DNA of 64,000 bases from JACCZX01 sp963801035 (GTDB lineage: Bacteria > Pseudomonadota > Gammaproteobacteria > Burkholderiales > Burkholderiaceae_F): the NCBI GenBank assembly GCA_963801035.1, contig CAWDDF010000012.1:56356-120355 (forward strand), read 5' to 3'. The position numbers and the translations under genes were made by a program. Of this stretch, positions 53,738 through 62,908 are shown piece after piece; position 1 is the first letter of the stretch; each line of letters opens with the position of its first letter. Under the pieces are notes generated by a model. That model was not told where the DNA came from and searched no databases. It worked only from the letters and a program-made list of their open reading frames with translations.

Positions 53738-54301
53738 ATGACGGAGGCTCCTATGTCAGTCGCTCCCCCAGCCGCACCGATCAATGGGCTGCATCATTTT
53801 GCATACCGCTGCAAGGACGCCGAAGAGACGCGGCACTTCTATGAGGACATCCTCGGGCTGCCGCTGTATCACATCATCCAAAGTGACGTGGTGCCGTCCA
53901 CCGGCGAGTACTGCCCGTACACGCACATTTTCTTTCGCATGACCGACGGCTCCTGCATCGCGTTCTTCGATCTCGGCGACGACGTCGCTGCCGAGAAATC
54001 ACCGAACACACCCGAGTGGGTCAACCACATCGCGCTGCGAGTGGGTAGCGTTGAAGAGCTCACGCGATTGAAAGAGCGGCTCGAAGCGCACGGTGTCGAG
54101 GTGCTCGGCCTGACCGACCACCACATTTTCCAGTCGATTTACTTCTTCGATCCGAACGGCATTCGCCTCGAATTGACGGCGCAGCTTGCCTCCGAAATGG
54201 AGATGCAGGAAAAAGGCAAGACAGCGCGCGCACGTCTTGACGAGTGGACTCAGCGAAAAAGCCAATGGCGGCGTGAGCGCGCTGCAAGCGCGCATCGCTG
54301 A
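53738..54301 (+). CDS. VOC-family protein
   Basis: A 187-residue protein (a later ATG at 53753 is equally plausible). INGLHHFAYRCKDAEETRHF, YTHIFFRMTDGSCIAFFDLG, PEWVNHIALRVGSVEELTRL and IYFFDPNGIRLELTAQ give two beta-alpha-beta-beta-beta modules with ligand residues H, H and E, a complete VOC metal site. It then has a charged helical tail. Its stop shares a base with the ATG of the ketopantoate reductase gene, so the pair is co-transcribed. Confidence 0.88.
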   Translation: MTEAPMSVAPPAAPINGLHHFAYRCKDAEETRHFYEDILGLPLYHIIQSDVVPSTGEYCPYTHIFFRMTDGSCIAFFDLGDDVAAEKSPNTPEWVNHIALRVGSVEELTRLKERLEAHGVEVLGLTDHHIFQSIYFFDPNGIRLELTAQLASEMEMQEKGKTARARLDEWTQRKSQWRRERAASAHR

Positions 54302-55287
54302 TGCGGGTTGCAGTCGTCGGCGCCGGTTCAATTGGCGCCGTGCTCGGTGCGAAGCTCGCCGCTACCGGCCATCAAGTCACGCTGATCGCGCGCGGCGCGC
54401 ACCTTGCGGCAATTCGTGCCAATGGCTTGACGCTGGTCGATCATGTCGGCACGCACTCGGGCAACTATCGCCTGACTGCAGGTGATGATCCCGCCGAGTT
54501 TGGCGTGCAGGACCTGGTCATCATCGGTTTGAAGGCGCACGCAATCGGCGCGATGTTGCCGCGAATTCGACCGCTGATTTCGGATCGCACCGTCGTAGTC
54601 CCGGCGATCAACGGTTTGCCGTGGTGGTACTTCCACGGCGCAGGCGGGGCGCTCGAAGGTACGACGCTGCGTTCGCTGGACCCGAACGGCTCGATGTTCG
54701 CGGCGCTGCCGCCGCATCACATCGTCGGCTGCGTCGTTCACATCGCAGCCGAAGTGCGCGCGCCCGGCGAGGTGCATCACACAAACGGCCGTCGCATCAT
54801 TCTCGGCGAGCCCGCCGGTGGTCTCACTGAGCGCCTGCAGCGCGTATGCGCTGCGCTGGATGCTGCCGGCTTCGAGGCGATCCGCTCGAGCGATATTCGA
54901 CTCGACGTATGGACCAAGCTGATCGGCAATCTGTCTTTCAATCCGATTGCCGCTCTGACTGGCTACCTGATGAGCGAGATCGTTGCCGATGAGGACGTGC
55001 TCGACGTCATTCGCGCGATGATGCGCGAAGGCATGCAGGTTTCTGAGCACTACGGCGTGCGGATCCCGATGACGATCGAGCAGCGAATCGATCTCGCGCG
55101 CCAACTCGGCGCGGCAAAGATCTCAATGCTGCAGGACCTCGAGCAGCGGCGAAAGCTGGAGCTCGAAGCGATCGTCGGCAGTGTGATCGAGCTGGCCGAG
55201 CGTGCTTCGATTGCCGTTCCGACGATTCGTCATGTGCACGCTCTGACGCAGGCGCGAGTGCGTGCGCTCGGGATCAGCGCCGCTTAG
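54301..55287 (+). CDS. 2-dehydropantoate 2-reductase family protein
   Basis: A 328-residue ApbA/PanE-like reductase: Rossmann motif MRVAVVGAGSIGAVLGAKLA, VIIGLKAHAIGAMLPRIRPL, and in the C-terminal helical domain KLIGNLSFNPIAALTGYLM with the catalytic lysine, and SMLQDLEQRRKLELEAI. It would reduce ketopantoate with NADPH, but paralogues with other 2-oxo substrates exist and the VOC partner suggests a catabolic role, so I give no symbol. Confidence 0.9.
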   Translation: MRVAVVGAGSIGAVLGAKLAATGHQVTLIARGAHLAAIRANGLTLVDHVGTHSGNYRLTAGDDPAEFGVQDLVIIGLKAHAIGAMLPRIRPLISDRTVVVPAINGLPWWYFHGAGGALEGTTLRSLDPNGSMFAALPPHHIVGCVVHIAAEVRAPGEVHHTNGRRIILGEPAGGLTERLQRVCAALDAAGFEAIRSSDIRLDVWTKLIGNLSFNPIAALTGYLMSEIVADEDVLDVIRAMMREGMQVSEHYGVRIPMTIEQRIDLARQLGAAKISMLQDLEQRRKLELEAIVGSVIELAERASIAVPTIRHVHALTQARVRALGISAA

Positions 55288-56132
55288 CTGCGGCGGACCA
55301 GTTCAAGTGTGGCGTCAAACAGCGGCGAGCCCGGGTTTGCCATCTCGTCGCATACGGTCAAATGATTGGCGTGCGGTAACTCGAGATGCCGAACGAAATT
55401 GTTCGACCAGGCTGCACCAAATTCCCGCGATTGGCGCTTGAACTCGCTTGATTCCAGCGCGCCCACTGCAGTGATCAACGGAGCGCTCGTTGCGCTCGGC
55501 ATCTTTATGGGGGACAGCGCCTGTGCGCGTCTGAGGTCCAGCTTCAAGTCAATATTGACGAAGGGCGCGTGGACCAGTGGCCGCAAGTCGAACAGACCGC
55601 TGATCGCCAATCCGGCCTTGACAAGTCCGCTCGGCAAGGTCGAATCCAATTGCTGCCAAAGCGCCGCCATCATCATGGCCGTCAGGTGACCACCCGCCGA
55701 GTGACCCGCGACGACGATGCGGTCCGGATTGAATCGCAGCTTCTGCGCGTTGCGATACAGCCACCCGAGTGCCTTCAATTGCTGACGGACGATGTCTTCG
55801 ATCGACGTCTGCGGCGCCAGTCCGTAATTGGTCAGCGCGACCGAGATTCCATGCTGCAACAGCGGAGGCGCAATCCATGAAAAGTCGGACTTGTCGAGCG
55901 AGCGCCAGTATCCACCGTGAATGAACACAAGCAGCGGCGCGTCGCTGCTATGCGCATGAAAAAGATCGAGCCGCTCTACCTTTAGCGGCCCGTATTGAAG
56001 ATCGAGTTCGGATGCGCGTATTCGGCGCGCCGCGGCGCCCTGTTCAGCCCAGCGCGCAAAGATCTGCGCGTGATCGCGAATCGAGGCCCGCGCGTTGTAT
56101 TCGCGTTCAAGAAAGGCGGTCTCGGAAGCCAT
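55284..56132 (-). CDS. Alpha/beta hydrolase (arylformamidase/esterase-like)
   Basis: A 282-residue protein from ATG 56130-56132. LLVFIHGGYWRSLDKSDFSW (HGGxW oxyanion motif) and the nucleophile elbow VVAGHSAGGHLTAMMM indicate an HSL-like or kynurenine-formamidase-like esterase. The catalytic His is probably in LELPHANHLTVCDEM. No tryptophan-catabolism gene is nearby, so the physiological substrate is open. It converges on the ketopantoate reductase gene with a four-base overlap. Confidence 0.88.
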   Translation of the reverse strand: MASETAFLEREYNARASIRDHAQIFARWAEQGAAARRIRASELDLQYGPLKVERLDLFHAHSSDAPLLVFIHGGYWRSLDKSDFSWIAPPLLQHGISVALTNYGLAPQTSIEDIVRQQLKALGWLYRNAQKLRFNPDRIVVAGHSAGGHLTAMMMAALWQQLDSTLPSGLVKAGLAISGLFDLRPLVHAPFVNIDLKLDLRRAQALSPIKMPSATSAPLITAVGALESSEFKRQSREFGAAWSNNFVRHLELPHANHLTVCDEMANPGSPLFDATLELVRRS

Positions 56133-56230
56133 GCGCGGCAAGTCTAGCCGGGCCGCGGCTTGGACAATCATTTGTCCCGCGGTATAACATTCGCTCCCTC
56201 GCCGCCGGTTCGATGGCAGGCGACATCTCA

Positions 56231-56306
56231 GGGGAAGTAGCTCAGCTGGGAGAGCGCTGCGTTCGCAATGCAGAGGTCGGGAGTTCGATCCTCCTCTTCT
56301 CCACCA
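56231..56306 (+). tRNA. tRNA-Ala (anticodon CGC)
   Basis: A 76-base cloverleaf: acceptor stem GGGGAAG / CTTCTCC, D-loop AGCTCAGCTGGGAGAGC, anticodon stem and loop CTGCG-TTCGCAA-TGCAG with anticodon CGC, T-arm TCGGGAGTTCGATCCTC-type, and an encoded CCA end. It reads GCG alanine codons. Confidence 0.95.
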
Positions 56307-56486
56307 TTCAACTCGATTGGCACTTTCGCAATTGTTCTTGCACCCGTGACACTTCCGTTTTGGAAGCTTAATGGCGGTCGAATCTATCCCGCGCTTCAGA
56401 CTTAGCCGCGGGCTATGGGAGGTGCCGCCTAGGAGAACGACACAGAAATCACTGCGGCGATGATCAACTCAGTAATTAACTCTTCC

Positions 56487-56678
56487 TTACGAATCCGCAA
56501 ACCGCTGGCGCTTAACCAACGGTAGGACAGCCACTGATGCAGATTGCCTCGCCTGCGACGTCACGGGCTGTGGCCCGTGTTGCGCGACCATTTGCTGCCG
56601 GATTCGTCGAAATGTCCTGCGCAGATCGGTCTGCGCGGAAGGGTAATACTTGAAAGTCGAATCGAGGATCGATTTCAT
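56487..56678 (-). CDS. 63-residue basic protein of unknown function
   Basis: ATG at 56676-56678 overlaps the stop of the Sel1-repeat gene (ATGA), so it is translationally coupled. Sequence: MKSILDSTFKYYPSAQTDLR, RTFRRIRQQM, and a tail ending VLPLVKRQRFADS. The I.D..F.Y.PS..TD.R.TF.R.R pattern is known to me from small conserved proteins in Burkholderiales and relatives; function unknown. Confidence 0.65.
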   Translation of the reverse strand: MKSILDSTFKYYPSAQTDLRRTFRRIRQQMVAQHGPQPVTSQARQSASVAVLPLVKRQRFADS

Positions 56679-57526
56679 GTTTGCACTTCGGTTAAATGTA
56701 TGAGCAGTGGGCGTCCGGTTTGCGGTGACGCCGGCAGGGATTCCCGAACAGCGGGCGCATAGGTACGTGCGCGCTCCTTGATGGAGCCGGCGATGTGTGC
56801 CGCGCGTGCCCGTGCATCGTTGCGGCGGTCCGGTCCGAGGCGTGCCCCGAGATTCTCCATTTTGGCGAGCACCGCGATCCGCGTTTCGGTAGTGAGCTCC
56901 GACTGTGAGGCAATCTGCAGCCATGCGTACGCTTCTACGAGATCGCGCTTGGCGTTTCCAGTGCGTGTAAGGTCATCGCTCACTCGTACCATCGCCGGTG
57001 CGAAGCCTGATGCGGCTGCGTCCTGGTACATCGCGCGCGAGATCCGAAGATCACGCGCAGTACCGAGTCCGTTCTCAGCCATCACTGCGGCGTTGTACAT
57101 ACTGTGCACGCTGCCGTACGCGGCTGAACGTTGGAACCAATGGAAGGCGTTGGCAAAGTCGCGCGGAACACCGATGCCATAGAGATACATCTGCGCGAGG
57201 TTATGCATCGCGCTCGCTGATCCGCCCTCGATCGCCTGCTGGAACCAATAAAGAGCCTTGGAGTAGTCGCTGTTTACCTGAACTCCGAGGACGTAGAGGA
57301 TCCCCAGCAGATTCATTGCCTCGACGTCTCCGCCTTCGGCGGCGACTAAAAGCGACTGAAGCACATTCCCACCTACGTCTGCCACAGTGCTGAATGCCGC
57401 GGGATGGCGCGCGTCCCAGTACGCATCGCCGACGCGCGTGGGCGTCTTCGGGGCAGATTGCGCACCGGACGCTGCCAGTAGCGCGCTTGCTGCTATTACC
57501 GCGAAGCTCGTTCGTGTCGGTTTCAT
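56675..57526 (-). CDS. Exported Sel1-like repeat protein
   Basis: A 283-residue protein, ATG 57524-57526, with a signal peptide (VIAASALLAASGAQSA). At least four Sel1/TPR-type repeats of 36 residues follow: GGDVEAMNLLGILYVLGVQV, GGSASAMHNLAQMYLYGIGV, YGSVHSMYNAAVMAENGLGT, and SGFAPAMVRVSDDLTRTG. Such solenoids mediate protein binding in the periplasm. The next gene overlaps by four bases. Confidence 0.88.
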   Translation of the reverse strand: MKPTRTSFAVIAASALLAASGAQSAPKTPTRVGDAYWDARHPAAFSTVADVGGNVLQSLLVAAEGGDVEAMNLLGILYVLGVQVNSDYSKALYWFQQAIEGGSASAMHNLAQMYLYGIGVPRDFANAFHWFQRSAAYGSVHSMYNAAVMAENGLGTARDLRISRAMYQDAAASGFAPAMVRVSDDLTRTGNAKRDLVEAYAWLQIASQSELTTETRIAVLAKMENLGARLGPDRRNDARARAAHIAGSIKERARTYAPAVRESLPASPQTGRPLLIHLTEVQT

Positions 57527-57582
57527 GCTCGTCGATTTGATGACTGACGGTTGCAGAGTACGTTCGAATAGCAACGAAGTCG

Positions 57583-58761
57583 TCAGCGAATCGTCGCTGT
57601 TGCGTCACGTTCAATGAGGACGCGCGTTAGGTACGGCGTCTCTTTGCAACGGCGTGCGTTATCAGCGGCCAAAGTCGAATCCAGCACTGATTTGAATTCC
57701 AAAATCGGCCGTGTTGTTTGGTGGTTCAGGTTTTCGGTGAACGCGAGCGACAGGTAGCCACGCTGGAGGCGCTGCCGGAGTCCGAGCGAGATCTGGTACT
57801 TGGTGCCGCGCAGCTCGTCGAGATCGGTCTGCTCGCGGCCAACTGTGCTGCGGCTGACATAGAACTGCCCGATGAAGTTCGTGTTTTCGAACAAGCGGAA
57901 TTCATAACCCACGATGCCGGTTGGCACGATGTCCGACGAATCGTTGAAGGGTGCCGGGCTTCCGCCGTAATACACGAGCGAGCCGCTCGCGTAGAGCGCG
58001 TGACGGCCCGTGTACCACTGGGCGGTCACCTGCGCGCCGACATCGACGCGTCCGGTCGAAAAGAACACATCACCACCAAGCGGAATCTTCACTGCGGTGT
58101 CTAACACCACATTGAACGCGTTTCGCTTCGGCAGTAGGACATAGCGCAGGCCGATGACCGGATCGAGTAGCCCGATGTCACTGGACCGGTCCAGCTCCGT
58201 GTGTTGAATACCTTTGAGGTCGAAGAAGAGATTGACCTGGTTGCGCGTCAGTCCCGGCCGCCCGAAGTCTTCAAAGCCGAACGCGCTATGCCAGTTCTCG
58301 ATCACTCCGTCCATGAAGCCGCCGTGATAGCTCGCTGCGGACAAAACGCCGTAAACGGCGAGGCGATTGGTGATTGGATAGTTCAGCGCAACGTCCAGCA
58401 GCGCAACTTCGCTGTCTAGCAGGAAGTGCTCGCCGGGTTGGGCGCGAATGTTGGCAATGTCGGCTTGCGTCAGCGGGCTGCGCGGACGCGATTTCAGATA
58501 CTGCTCGACGTCGGGGCTCAAGGCCCATGTGTTCTGGTAACCGAAATCAAACTCGACGCTCGGACTTTCAATCGCGGCGAACGTGGCCGGCGACTGCCGC
58601 ATGTCGAGACGCACGAAGCCGAACGGTGTCATGTCGCGTACCGGCAGCAGTCCAAAGAACTCGCGCGAGTTGACGCGATCTGCCGCATTCGCATAAAGCG
58701 GCAGCGCTGTCAGCAGCGTACTCAGGCAAAAAGCGTGAGTCAGGCGCTGTATTGCGTTCAT
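57583..58761 (-). CDS. DUF3187-family outer-membrane beta-barrel-like protein
   Basis: A protein with signal peptide (LSTLLTALPLYANA), start ATG 58759-58761. The mature part reads as alternating beta strands: FGFVRLDMRQSPATFAAIES, LFFDLKGIQHTE and VVLDTAVKIPLGGDVFFSTG, with QYNFYVS-like strands later, matching DUF3187. Near 57724 the frame probably shifts: in the adjacent frame, NNTADFGIQISAGFDFGR ends at a TGA at 57662-57664, a typical aromatic C-terminal strand, whereas the open frame runs to 57583 through residues unlike the family. Confidence 0.8.
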   Translation of the reverse strand: MNAIQRLTHAFCLSTLLTALPLYANAADRVNSREFFGLLPVRDMTPFGFVRLDMRQSPATFAAIESPSVEFDFGYQNTWALSPDVEQYLKSRPRSPLTQADIANIRAQPGEHFLLDSEVALLDVALNYPITNRLAVYGVLSAASYHGGFMDGVIENWHSAFGFEDFGRPGLTRNQVNLFFDLKGIQHTELDRSSDIGLLDPVIGLRYVLLPKRNAFNVVLDTAVKIPLGGDVFFSTGRVDVGAQVTAQWYTGRHALYASGSLVYYGGSPAPFNDSSDIVPTGIVGYEFRLFENTNFIGQFYVSRSTVGREQTDLDELRGTKYQISLGLRQRLQRGYLSLAFTENLNHQTTRPILEFKSVLDSTLAADNARRCKETPYLTRVLIERDATATIR

Positions 58762-58943
58762 CAGAAACCCACTGTCAGTTAAGGTGAATTAAAGAACGCA
58801 CTGTCAAAGTTCACGATAACTCGTCCAGAAGCCGCCGTGCTACTTCACTGCAGACTACACGGCGCGGATGGCTGAGAATCGTGCAGCATAAGGTCGGGGT
58901 CGTAGCCGACCGCCGCTGTACATCGGACGCCGAAATGCGAAGC

Positions 58944-59147
58944 TCATAGCCACCCGACGCCAAGGCCGATAAGTGCCCACAGCAGGATGCCGATCGCAAG
59001 ACTGAGGATGATGCCCTCGGCGGTGTAGGTATCCACAGCCTCGTAGCGCTCGTCGTCGGTCTCGGCATCGAAGTAGGATGCGGCGCGTTCCACCGTTGCG
59101 CGCATATTCATTTGGCTCGTGTGGGGACTGCGCGGATGCGAATTCAT
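58944..59147 (-). CDS. Small membrane protein (67 residues)
   Basis: A short frame with a polar, acidic first half (RAASYFDAETDDERYEAVDT) and a single C-terminal membrane helix IILSLAIGILLWALIGLGVG. The start may be any of three ATGs (59147, 59111, 59105); no clear ribosome site. Coding is supported by the strand composition and the single anchored helix. Function unknown. Confidence 0.5.
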   Translation of the reverse strand: MNSHPRSPHTSQMNMRATVERAASYFDAETDDERYEAVDTYTAEGIILSLAIGILLWALIGLGVGWL

Positions 59148-59163
59148 GTAAACGCTCGACGTT

Positions 59164-59628
59164 TCAGGAGGTTTTCCAGGTGCCGTCCGGCTGCCTGCAC
59201 GCCGTACCCTGCACGACCTCCTTCCGACCCTCGATTTCCGTGACGGTCGTGAAGTCGCGGCAGTGGCCCGATGCGCCCTGGTACGTTTTCGTGGGTGTCA
59301 CCGAATACTGCTGTCCGTTATCTGCATTGCGCCATGTCGCTGCCTGACCGTCGCGCGACTTGTCCAGCGCTTCTGCTGTCTTCAGTTGGTCGTTGCGATC
59401 CATGTTGCGACCAATGCGGCTGCCGACAAACCCGCCGAGTGCAGCGCCTCCAATGGTGGCGACAGTTCGTCCGCTGCCGCCACCGATCTGGTGACCAAGC
59501 ACGCCGCCGAGGATCGCCCCGGTCGCCATGCCTATGTCCTGCTTGGACGGCTCATATGTTTCGCATGCGGTCAACAAAGTCAGTGCGAGTAACGCTGCAA
59601 TTAGTGGCTTACCAATCATGACTTTCAT
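59164..59628 (-). CDS. Glycine-zipper lipoprotein (17 kDa surface antigen type)
   Basis: A 154-residue lipoprotein, ATG 59626-59628, lipobox LTLLTACET. Residues 25-75 form a glycine-zipper 2TM domain (GMATGAILGGVLGHQIGGGS, TIGGAALGGFVGSRIGRNMD), and the C-terminal domain (YSVTPTKTYQGASGHCRDFT, VQGTACRQPDGTWKT) is typical of RT0821/Lpp0805-type envelope proteins. Outer-membrane integrity role is inferred from family. Confidence 0.9.
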   Translation of the reverse strand: MKVMIGKPLIAALLALTLLTACETYEPSKQDIGMATGAILGGVLGHQIGGGSGRTVATIGGAALGGFVGSRIGRNMDRNDQLKTAEALDKSRDGQAATWRNADNGQQYSVTPTKTYQGASGHCRDFTTVTEIEGRKEVVQGTACRQPDGTWKTS

Positions 59629-59674
59629 TTCTCCCATATTCGTATTTCACGCATAGCGTTTTCCAAAGTCGAGC

Positions 59675-59998
59675 TCACTTCTTGGTTGTGCTCAACGAAT
59701 CCGAAGAGGATTTAGTGGAGGCAGGCTCGTTACTGCGAGGCGAATCTTTCCTAGTGTCCTGAGTGGGCTTAGTCGCTACCTTCTCAGCGCTGGCCGGCTT
59801 ACTCCGCTTCTTAACCGTTGGCGTCGCTCCCAAGGCCTCATAGGTGAACGGGCTATTGATAGGTTCGCTCGAAGCTCGTTTTCGCGTGTCGGCAGTTTGT
59901 TGTTGATCGACAGTGGGTTGCTTACCAGCACTTTGGGCGCTGGCGCCAAATGCCATCAGCGTCAAGACGCCTGCTACAAACAATGTGGTGTAACGCAT
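59675..59998 (-). CDS. Exported low-complexity protein (107 residues)
   Basis: Signal peptide FVAGVLTLMAFGASAQ, then a polar, disordered sequence rich in Thr, Ser, Lys and Gln (KQPTVDQQQTADTRKRASSE, ending SSDSLSTTKK). No fold can be predicted. Start ATG at 59996-59998. It follows the glycine-zipper lipoprotein's promoter region; function unknown. Confidence 0.6.
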   Translation of the reverse strand: MRYTTLFVAGVLTLMAFGASAQSAGKQPTVDQQQTADTRKRASSEPINSPFTYEALGATPTVKKRSKPASAEKVATKPTQDTRKDSPRSNEPASTKSSSDSLSTTKK

Positions 59999-60193
59999 CG
60001 CAAACTCCTTCAGTCATTGCTGCAATCGGGATTGATCGAGCATTCGTTCGCACGGTAACGACCGAAGCGCAGCAAGTCGTCGGAGAACCGTCGTCATTCG
60101 GTCTGATGTGGTGCTCTCAGGCCATCTCGATGTGCGCATCGCTCGACCGCGCGGCGTGCCGCCGCGGCAACCGCTCGCGCCGATCAGCTGCGG

Positions 60194-60472
60194 TCAGAAA
60201 AATAGGCTGAATGCGGTAAATACAAAGATCGCTAACGCGATCATCAGGACGAATGCGCGCCAACCATGCTTAGAAAAATCTGCGCCGGCCTCTTTCAGCA
60301 GGAAACCTGAGAAGCCGCCGATGATGAATGACAGCGAACCTTCGTTTTCCAACACGCCTGCAATGAGGGAACCGACAATTTCCACGAGGGCGATTGCGGT
60401 CAGGGTGAAGCCGAGCATTCGAAGCAAGCCCATCAGCGACGGAGCGGTTAATGGGATACCAAGGACGTTCAT
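60194..60472 (-). CDS. Small membrane protein (92 residues)
   Basis: Hydrophobic segments LRMLGFTLTAIALVEIVGSL, SLSFIIGGFSGFLL and WRAFVLMIALAIFVFTAFSL suggest three membrane helices with a Lys/His-containing loop. ATG 60470-60472. It overlaps the extended open frame of the PqiC-like gene in a different phase, one argument that the latter really ends earlier. Unknown function. Confidence 0.6.
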   Translation of the reverse strand: MNVLGIPLTAPSLMGLLRMLGFTLTAIALVEIVGSLIAGVLENEGSLSFIIGGFSGFLLKEAGADFSKHGWRAFVLMIALAIFVFTAFSLFF

Positions 60473-61166
60473 GGTGTGAACCTAGTCGCGCGCGAATTCG
60501 TTGCAAGATGTGCAGCAGATTAGCGGGCGTGCGCCGCCGAGTCGTTAACGAACGGTTGCGGTTCGGTCGGATTCCGGTGACTACGACGCCTTTGTCACAC
60601 CACGTCTGACTCGCGAGCACGTCGGCGAATTGAGCCAGTGCGTTGGCTGTCGCGGCTGCTACGGCGGACGTCGTCCCCGCAGCAAGCGGCGTCCGAAGCT
60701 GTGTGCGCCCTGCCCGAACCGGAAGGCCGCGCGCGGTACAAACGAAACTCCATCTTGCGTCGAGCTCTAACACCCCGTCGGACGGATCGAGCCTCAGGAA
60801 CTCGATAGTGAGCTCCGCATCCGCAACGCGGTGTTCACCGCGCATCAGAACGCGCGATGAGCCGAGTCGCTGCGATAACGCATCGCGCACAGTGCGCGTA
60901 ACCGCGTCGCGAAGACGCTCCGCCCATTCGGAGTCTTCTGCAACACGCAGTGTGTTCGCCTTGCGGTCCAGGACGACAGCATAGGTATCCAGATATCCAG
61001 GAAGTGTGACCGGTCGCAGGCTCAGCGAAGCGCGCGAGTCGTCGTCCTGTGGTCGCATGCCGCCAACGAACGACGGCAACGCGACCAGAGTCGGTGGACT
61101 TGAAGCGCATGCGCCGAGCAAAAGCGCAAGCAGGGCAGCAGCGAAGCGGCAGGTTGCTTTCATCAT
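60270..61166 (-). CDS. PqiC-like lipoprotein of the MCE transport system; C-terminus uncertain
   Basis: Lipobox LLALLLGACASS, then SLRPVTLPGYLDTYAVVLDR, AEDSEWAERLRDAVTRTVRD and LGSSRVLMRGEHRVADAELT, the ABC-type transport auxiliary (PqiC) domain. Family similarity ends near AQFADVLAS, around 60600. Past that the open frame runs 110 residues of antisense-like text to 60270 and overlaps a membrane-protein gene; a missing base near 60613 would place the stop at 60595. The partner MlaD overlaps its start by four bases. It should sit in the outer membrane as the receiving end of the lipid transporter. Confidence 0.75.
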   Translation of the reverse strand: MMKATCRFAAALLALLLGACASSPPTLVALPSFVGGMRPQDDDSRASLSLRPVTLPGYLDTYAVVLDRKANTLRVAEDSEWAERLRDAVTRTVRDALSQRLGSSRVLMRGEHRVADAELTIEFLRLDPSDGVLELDARWSFVCTARGLPVRAGRTQLRTPLAAGTTSAVAAATANALAQFADVLASQTWCDKGVVVTGIRPNRNRSLTTRRRTPANLLHILQRIRARLGSHHERPWYPINRSVADGLASNARLHPDRNRPRGNCRFPHCRRVGKRRFAVIHHRRLLRFPAERGRRRFF

Positions 61167-62131
61167 CTGCGCCCTCTGATCAGAACACTCGGATCGCGGT
61201 CTACCCGCTCTGAAAGGTCGCGCAAGCGGGCTGCGGTTGCCGCGAGGTCGTCGACTGCGTCCTGTACCTGTATTACGGTTTGGCCGCGCGGGTCGACCAG
61301 CACCTTGATGCCGTCAACTGCAGTGTCCGCGTTCTGCAGAGTGCCGCGCGCGACAGTCAGCGTGCTCACTGCCTCGCGATCGACGTCTTGTGCCAACTTT
61401 TGAACCGAAGCGAGCGTGCTCTGCAGCGATGCGGCAGTCTCGGAGATTGACCGCTGTCCAGTGGTGGAAAAATTGTGCACTTCGCGGTCGACCGTCTTCA
61501 CCGTCTGACGTAAGTCGACGAGCAAGGCGGGCAGACCGTCGATCGTCTGCTTCAGCGCGGGATTGGTAAGCAGCGCGTCCATTGACGCGAGCGTGCGTTG
61601 AAGCGCCGTCACAGCGGCCGCGATGTCAAGCGTCTGCAACTGATCCGTGAGCGCCTGGAACGGGCTCGCCACCGTCGGGATCTCGGGCAGATCGAGCGAC
61701 TGTCCGAGCCGCAGTGCCTTGACACCGGGACGAAAGTCGAGCTCCACCTGAAGCATCCCTGTCACGAAGCTTTGCAAGACAAGCTGTGCCGTAAGGCCGC
61801 GTTCGATAAGTGCAGGAAGCGCCTCCTGGGTACTACTGTTCCCGTGGCCCTGAACGGCTTCGGGCGCGAGCTCCATGTTGACTTGCACGATCGAGTGCGT
61901 CGGCTCCGGATCGATCCGGATGCCGACCGATTTGACCTGACCCACGCGTACACCGCGATAGGTGACCGGAGCGCCTATCTGCAGTCCCGCCACCGATCCG
62001 GGGAAGTAGCTGACCGCAGTGAAGCGCTGCTTGAACACCGCGCCGCCTCCGAAGAACAGAATCGCCGCCGCGATCAGCGCCAGCGCACCGAGCACGAAAA
62101 CGCCGATCAGCGTCGCACTGGGCCGTTTCAT
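61163..62131 (-). CDS. MlaD-family (MCE domain) lipid transport protein
   Basis: A 322-residue protein: N-terminal anchor TLIGVFVLGALALIAAAILF, then an MCE domain (FTAVSYFPGSVAGLQIGAPV, TYRGVRVGQVKSVGIRI) and a long C-terminal helical part with repeated LQSTLASVQKLAQD, PGVKALRLG, QTVKTVDRE. MCE proteins form a ring in the periplasm passing phospholipids between membranes. ATG overlaps the end of the ATPase gene by four bases, so the system is a single operon. Confidence 0.92.
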   Translation of the reverse strand: MKRPSATLIGVFVLGALALIAAAILFFGGGAVFKQRFTAVSYFPGSVAGLQIGAPVTYRGVRVGQVKSVGIRIDPEPTHSIVQVNMELAPEAVQGHGNSSTQEALPALIERGLTAQLVLQSFVTGMLQVELDFRPGVKALRLGQSLDLPEIPTVASPFQALTDQLQTLDIAAAVTALQRTLASMDALLTNPALKQTIDGLPALLVDLRQTVKTVDREVHNFSTTGQRSISETAASLQSTLASVQKLAQDVDREAVSTLTVARGTLQNADTAVDGIKVLVDPRGQTVIQVQDAVDDLAATAARLRDLSERVDRDPSVLIRGRR

Positions 62132-62904
62132 ACGAAAGCCTCAGTGTGTTCAGACACCACTCCGGCCCGCCGTGTGAGGAAGTCCCTGACCTTGCGGCTG
62201 TCGGCCGATCGTGCGAGCTCTGCTGGAGAACCGATGGCTTCAGGACGGTGCGTCTCGCCGTCGAGGAAAATCATCCGGTCGGCGATGCTGTAGAGGCTCT
62301 CGAGCTCGTGTGTGACCAGAACAACGGTGATGCCGAGTCCGTCTCGCAAGCTGAGCACGAGCTCGTCGAGGCGGCGCGACGTCAGCGGGTCGAGTCCGGC
62401 AGAAGGCTCGTCCAGAAAAAGAATGGCCGGATCGAGCGCAAGCGCGCGTGCGAGCGCCGCGCGCTTGCGCATGCCGCCACTCAGGCTCGCCGGGTACCGG
62501 TCTTCATCGGTGGCCAGGCCGACCAGCGCGAGCTTGAACCGAGCGAGCTCGGCGCGTGCGGCGACCAGCGAATAATTTTGCAGGTCCATTGGCAGCATCA
62601 CGTTGTCGAGCACGGTCATCGACGACCACAGCGCGCTGCTCTGGAAGAGAATTCCGAACGGGGGTGGACCTTCTTGCATGCACGCTTCGAGCGTCTGGCC
62701 GTCGAACAGTATTTGTCCGCTCTGTGGCGGGATCAGCCCGGCCATCGTCTTCATCAGCGTGCTCTTGCCCGAACCGCTGTCGCCGACGATCGCGAAGATC
62801 TCGCCGCTTTCGATGCGCGCGCTGATTCCGCTCTGCACCGGCTGCATCCCATAGCCGACATTGACATTGTCGATCGTGATACAGCTGCCGGTGCGCGCAA
62901 CCAT
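62128..62904 (-). CDS. ABC transporter ATPase (MlaF-like)
   Basis: A 258-residue ATPase from ATG 62902-62904: Walker A GDSGSGKSTLMKTMAGL, Q-loop ILFQSSALWSSMTVLDNV, signature LSGGMRKRAALARALALDPA, Walker B ILFLDEPSAGLDPL, and H-switch VLVTHELESLYSIADR. This matches the MlaF/Ttg2A group that powers MCE transporters. A longer frame to 63111 is open but lacks family similarity. The permease ends four bases upstream. Confidence 0.94.
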   Translation of the reverse strand: MVARTGSCITIDNVNVGYGMQPVQSGISARIESGEIFAIVGDSGSGKSTLMKTMAGLIPPQSGQILFDGQTLEACMQEGPPPFGILFQSSALWSSMTVLDNVMLPMDLQNYSLVAARAELARFKLALVGLATDEDRYPASLSGGMRKRAALARALALDPAILFLDEPSAGLDPLTSRRLDELVLSLRDGLGITVVLVTHELESLYSIADRMIFLDGETHRPEAIGSPAELARSADSRKVRDFLTRRAGVVSEHTEAFV

Positions 62905-62908
62905 GGCG

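Noticed and set aside
56231..56306. tRNA-Ala as an integration site for a genomic island
   Set aside because: No integrase gene, direct repeat of the tRNA 3' end or foreign-looking block is found on either side within the window.
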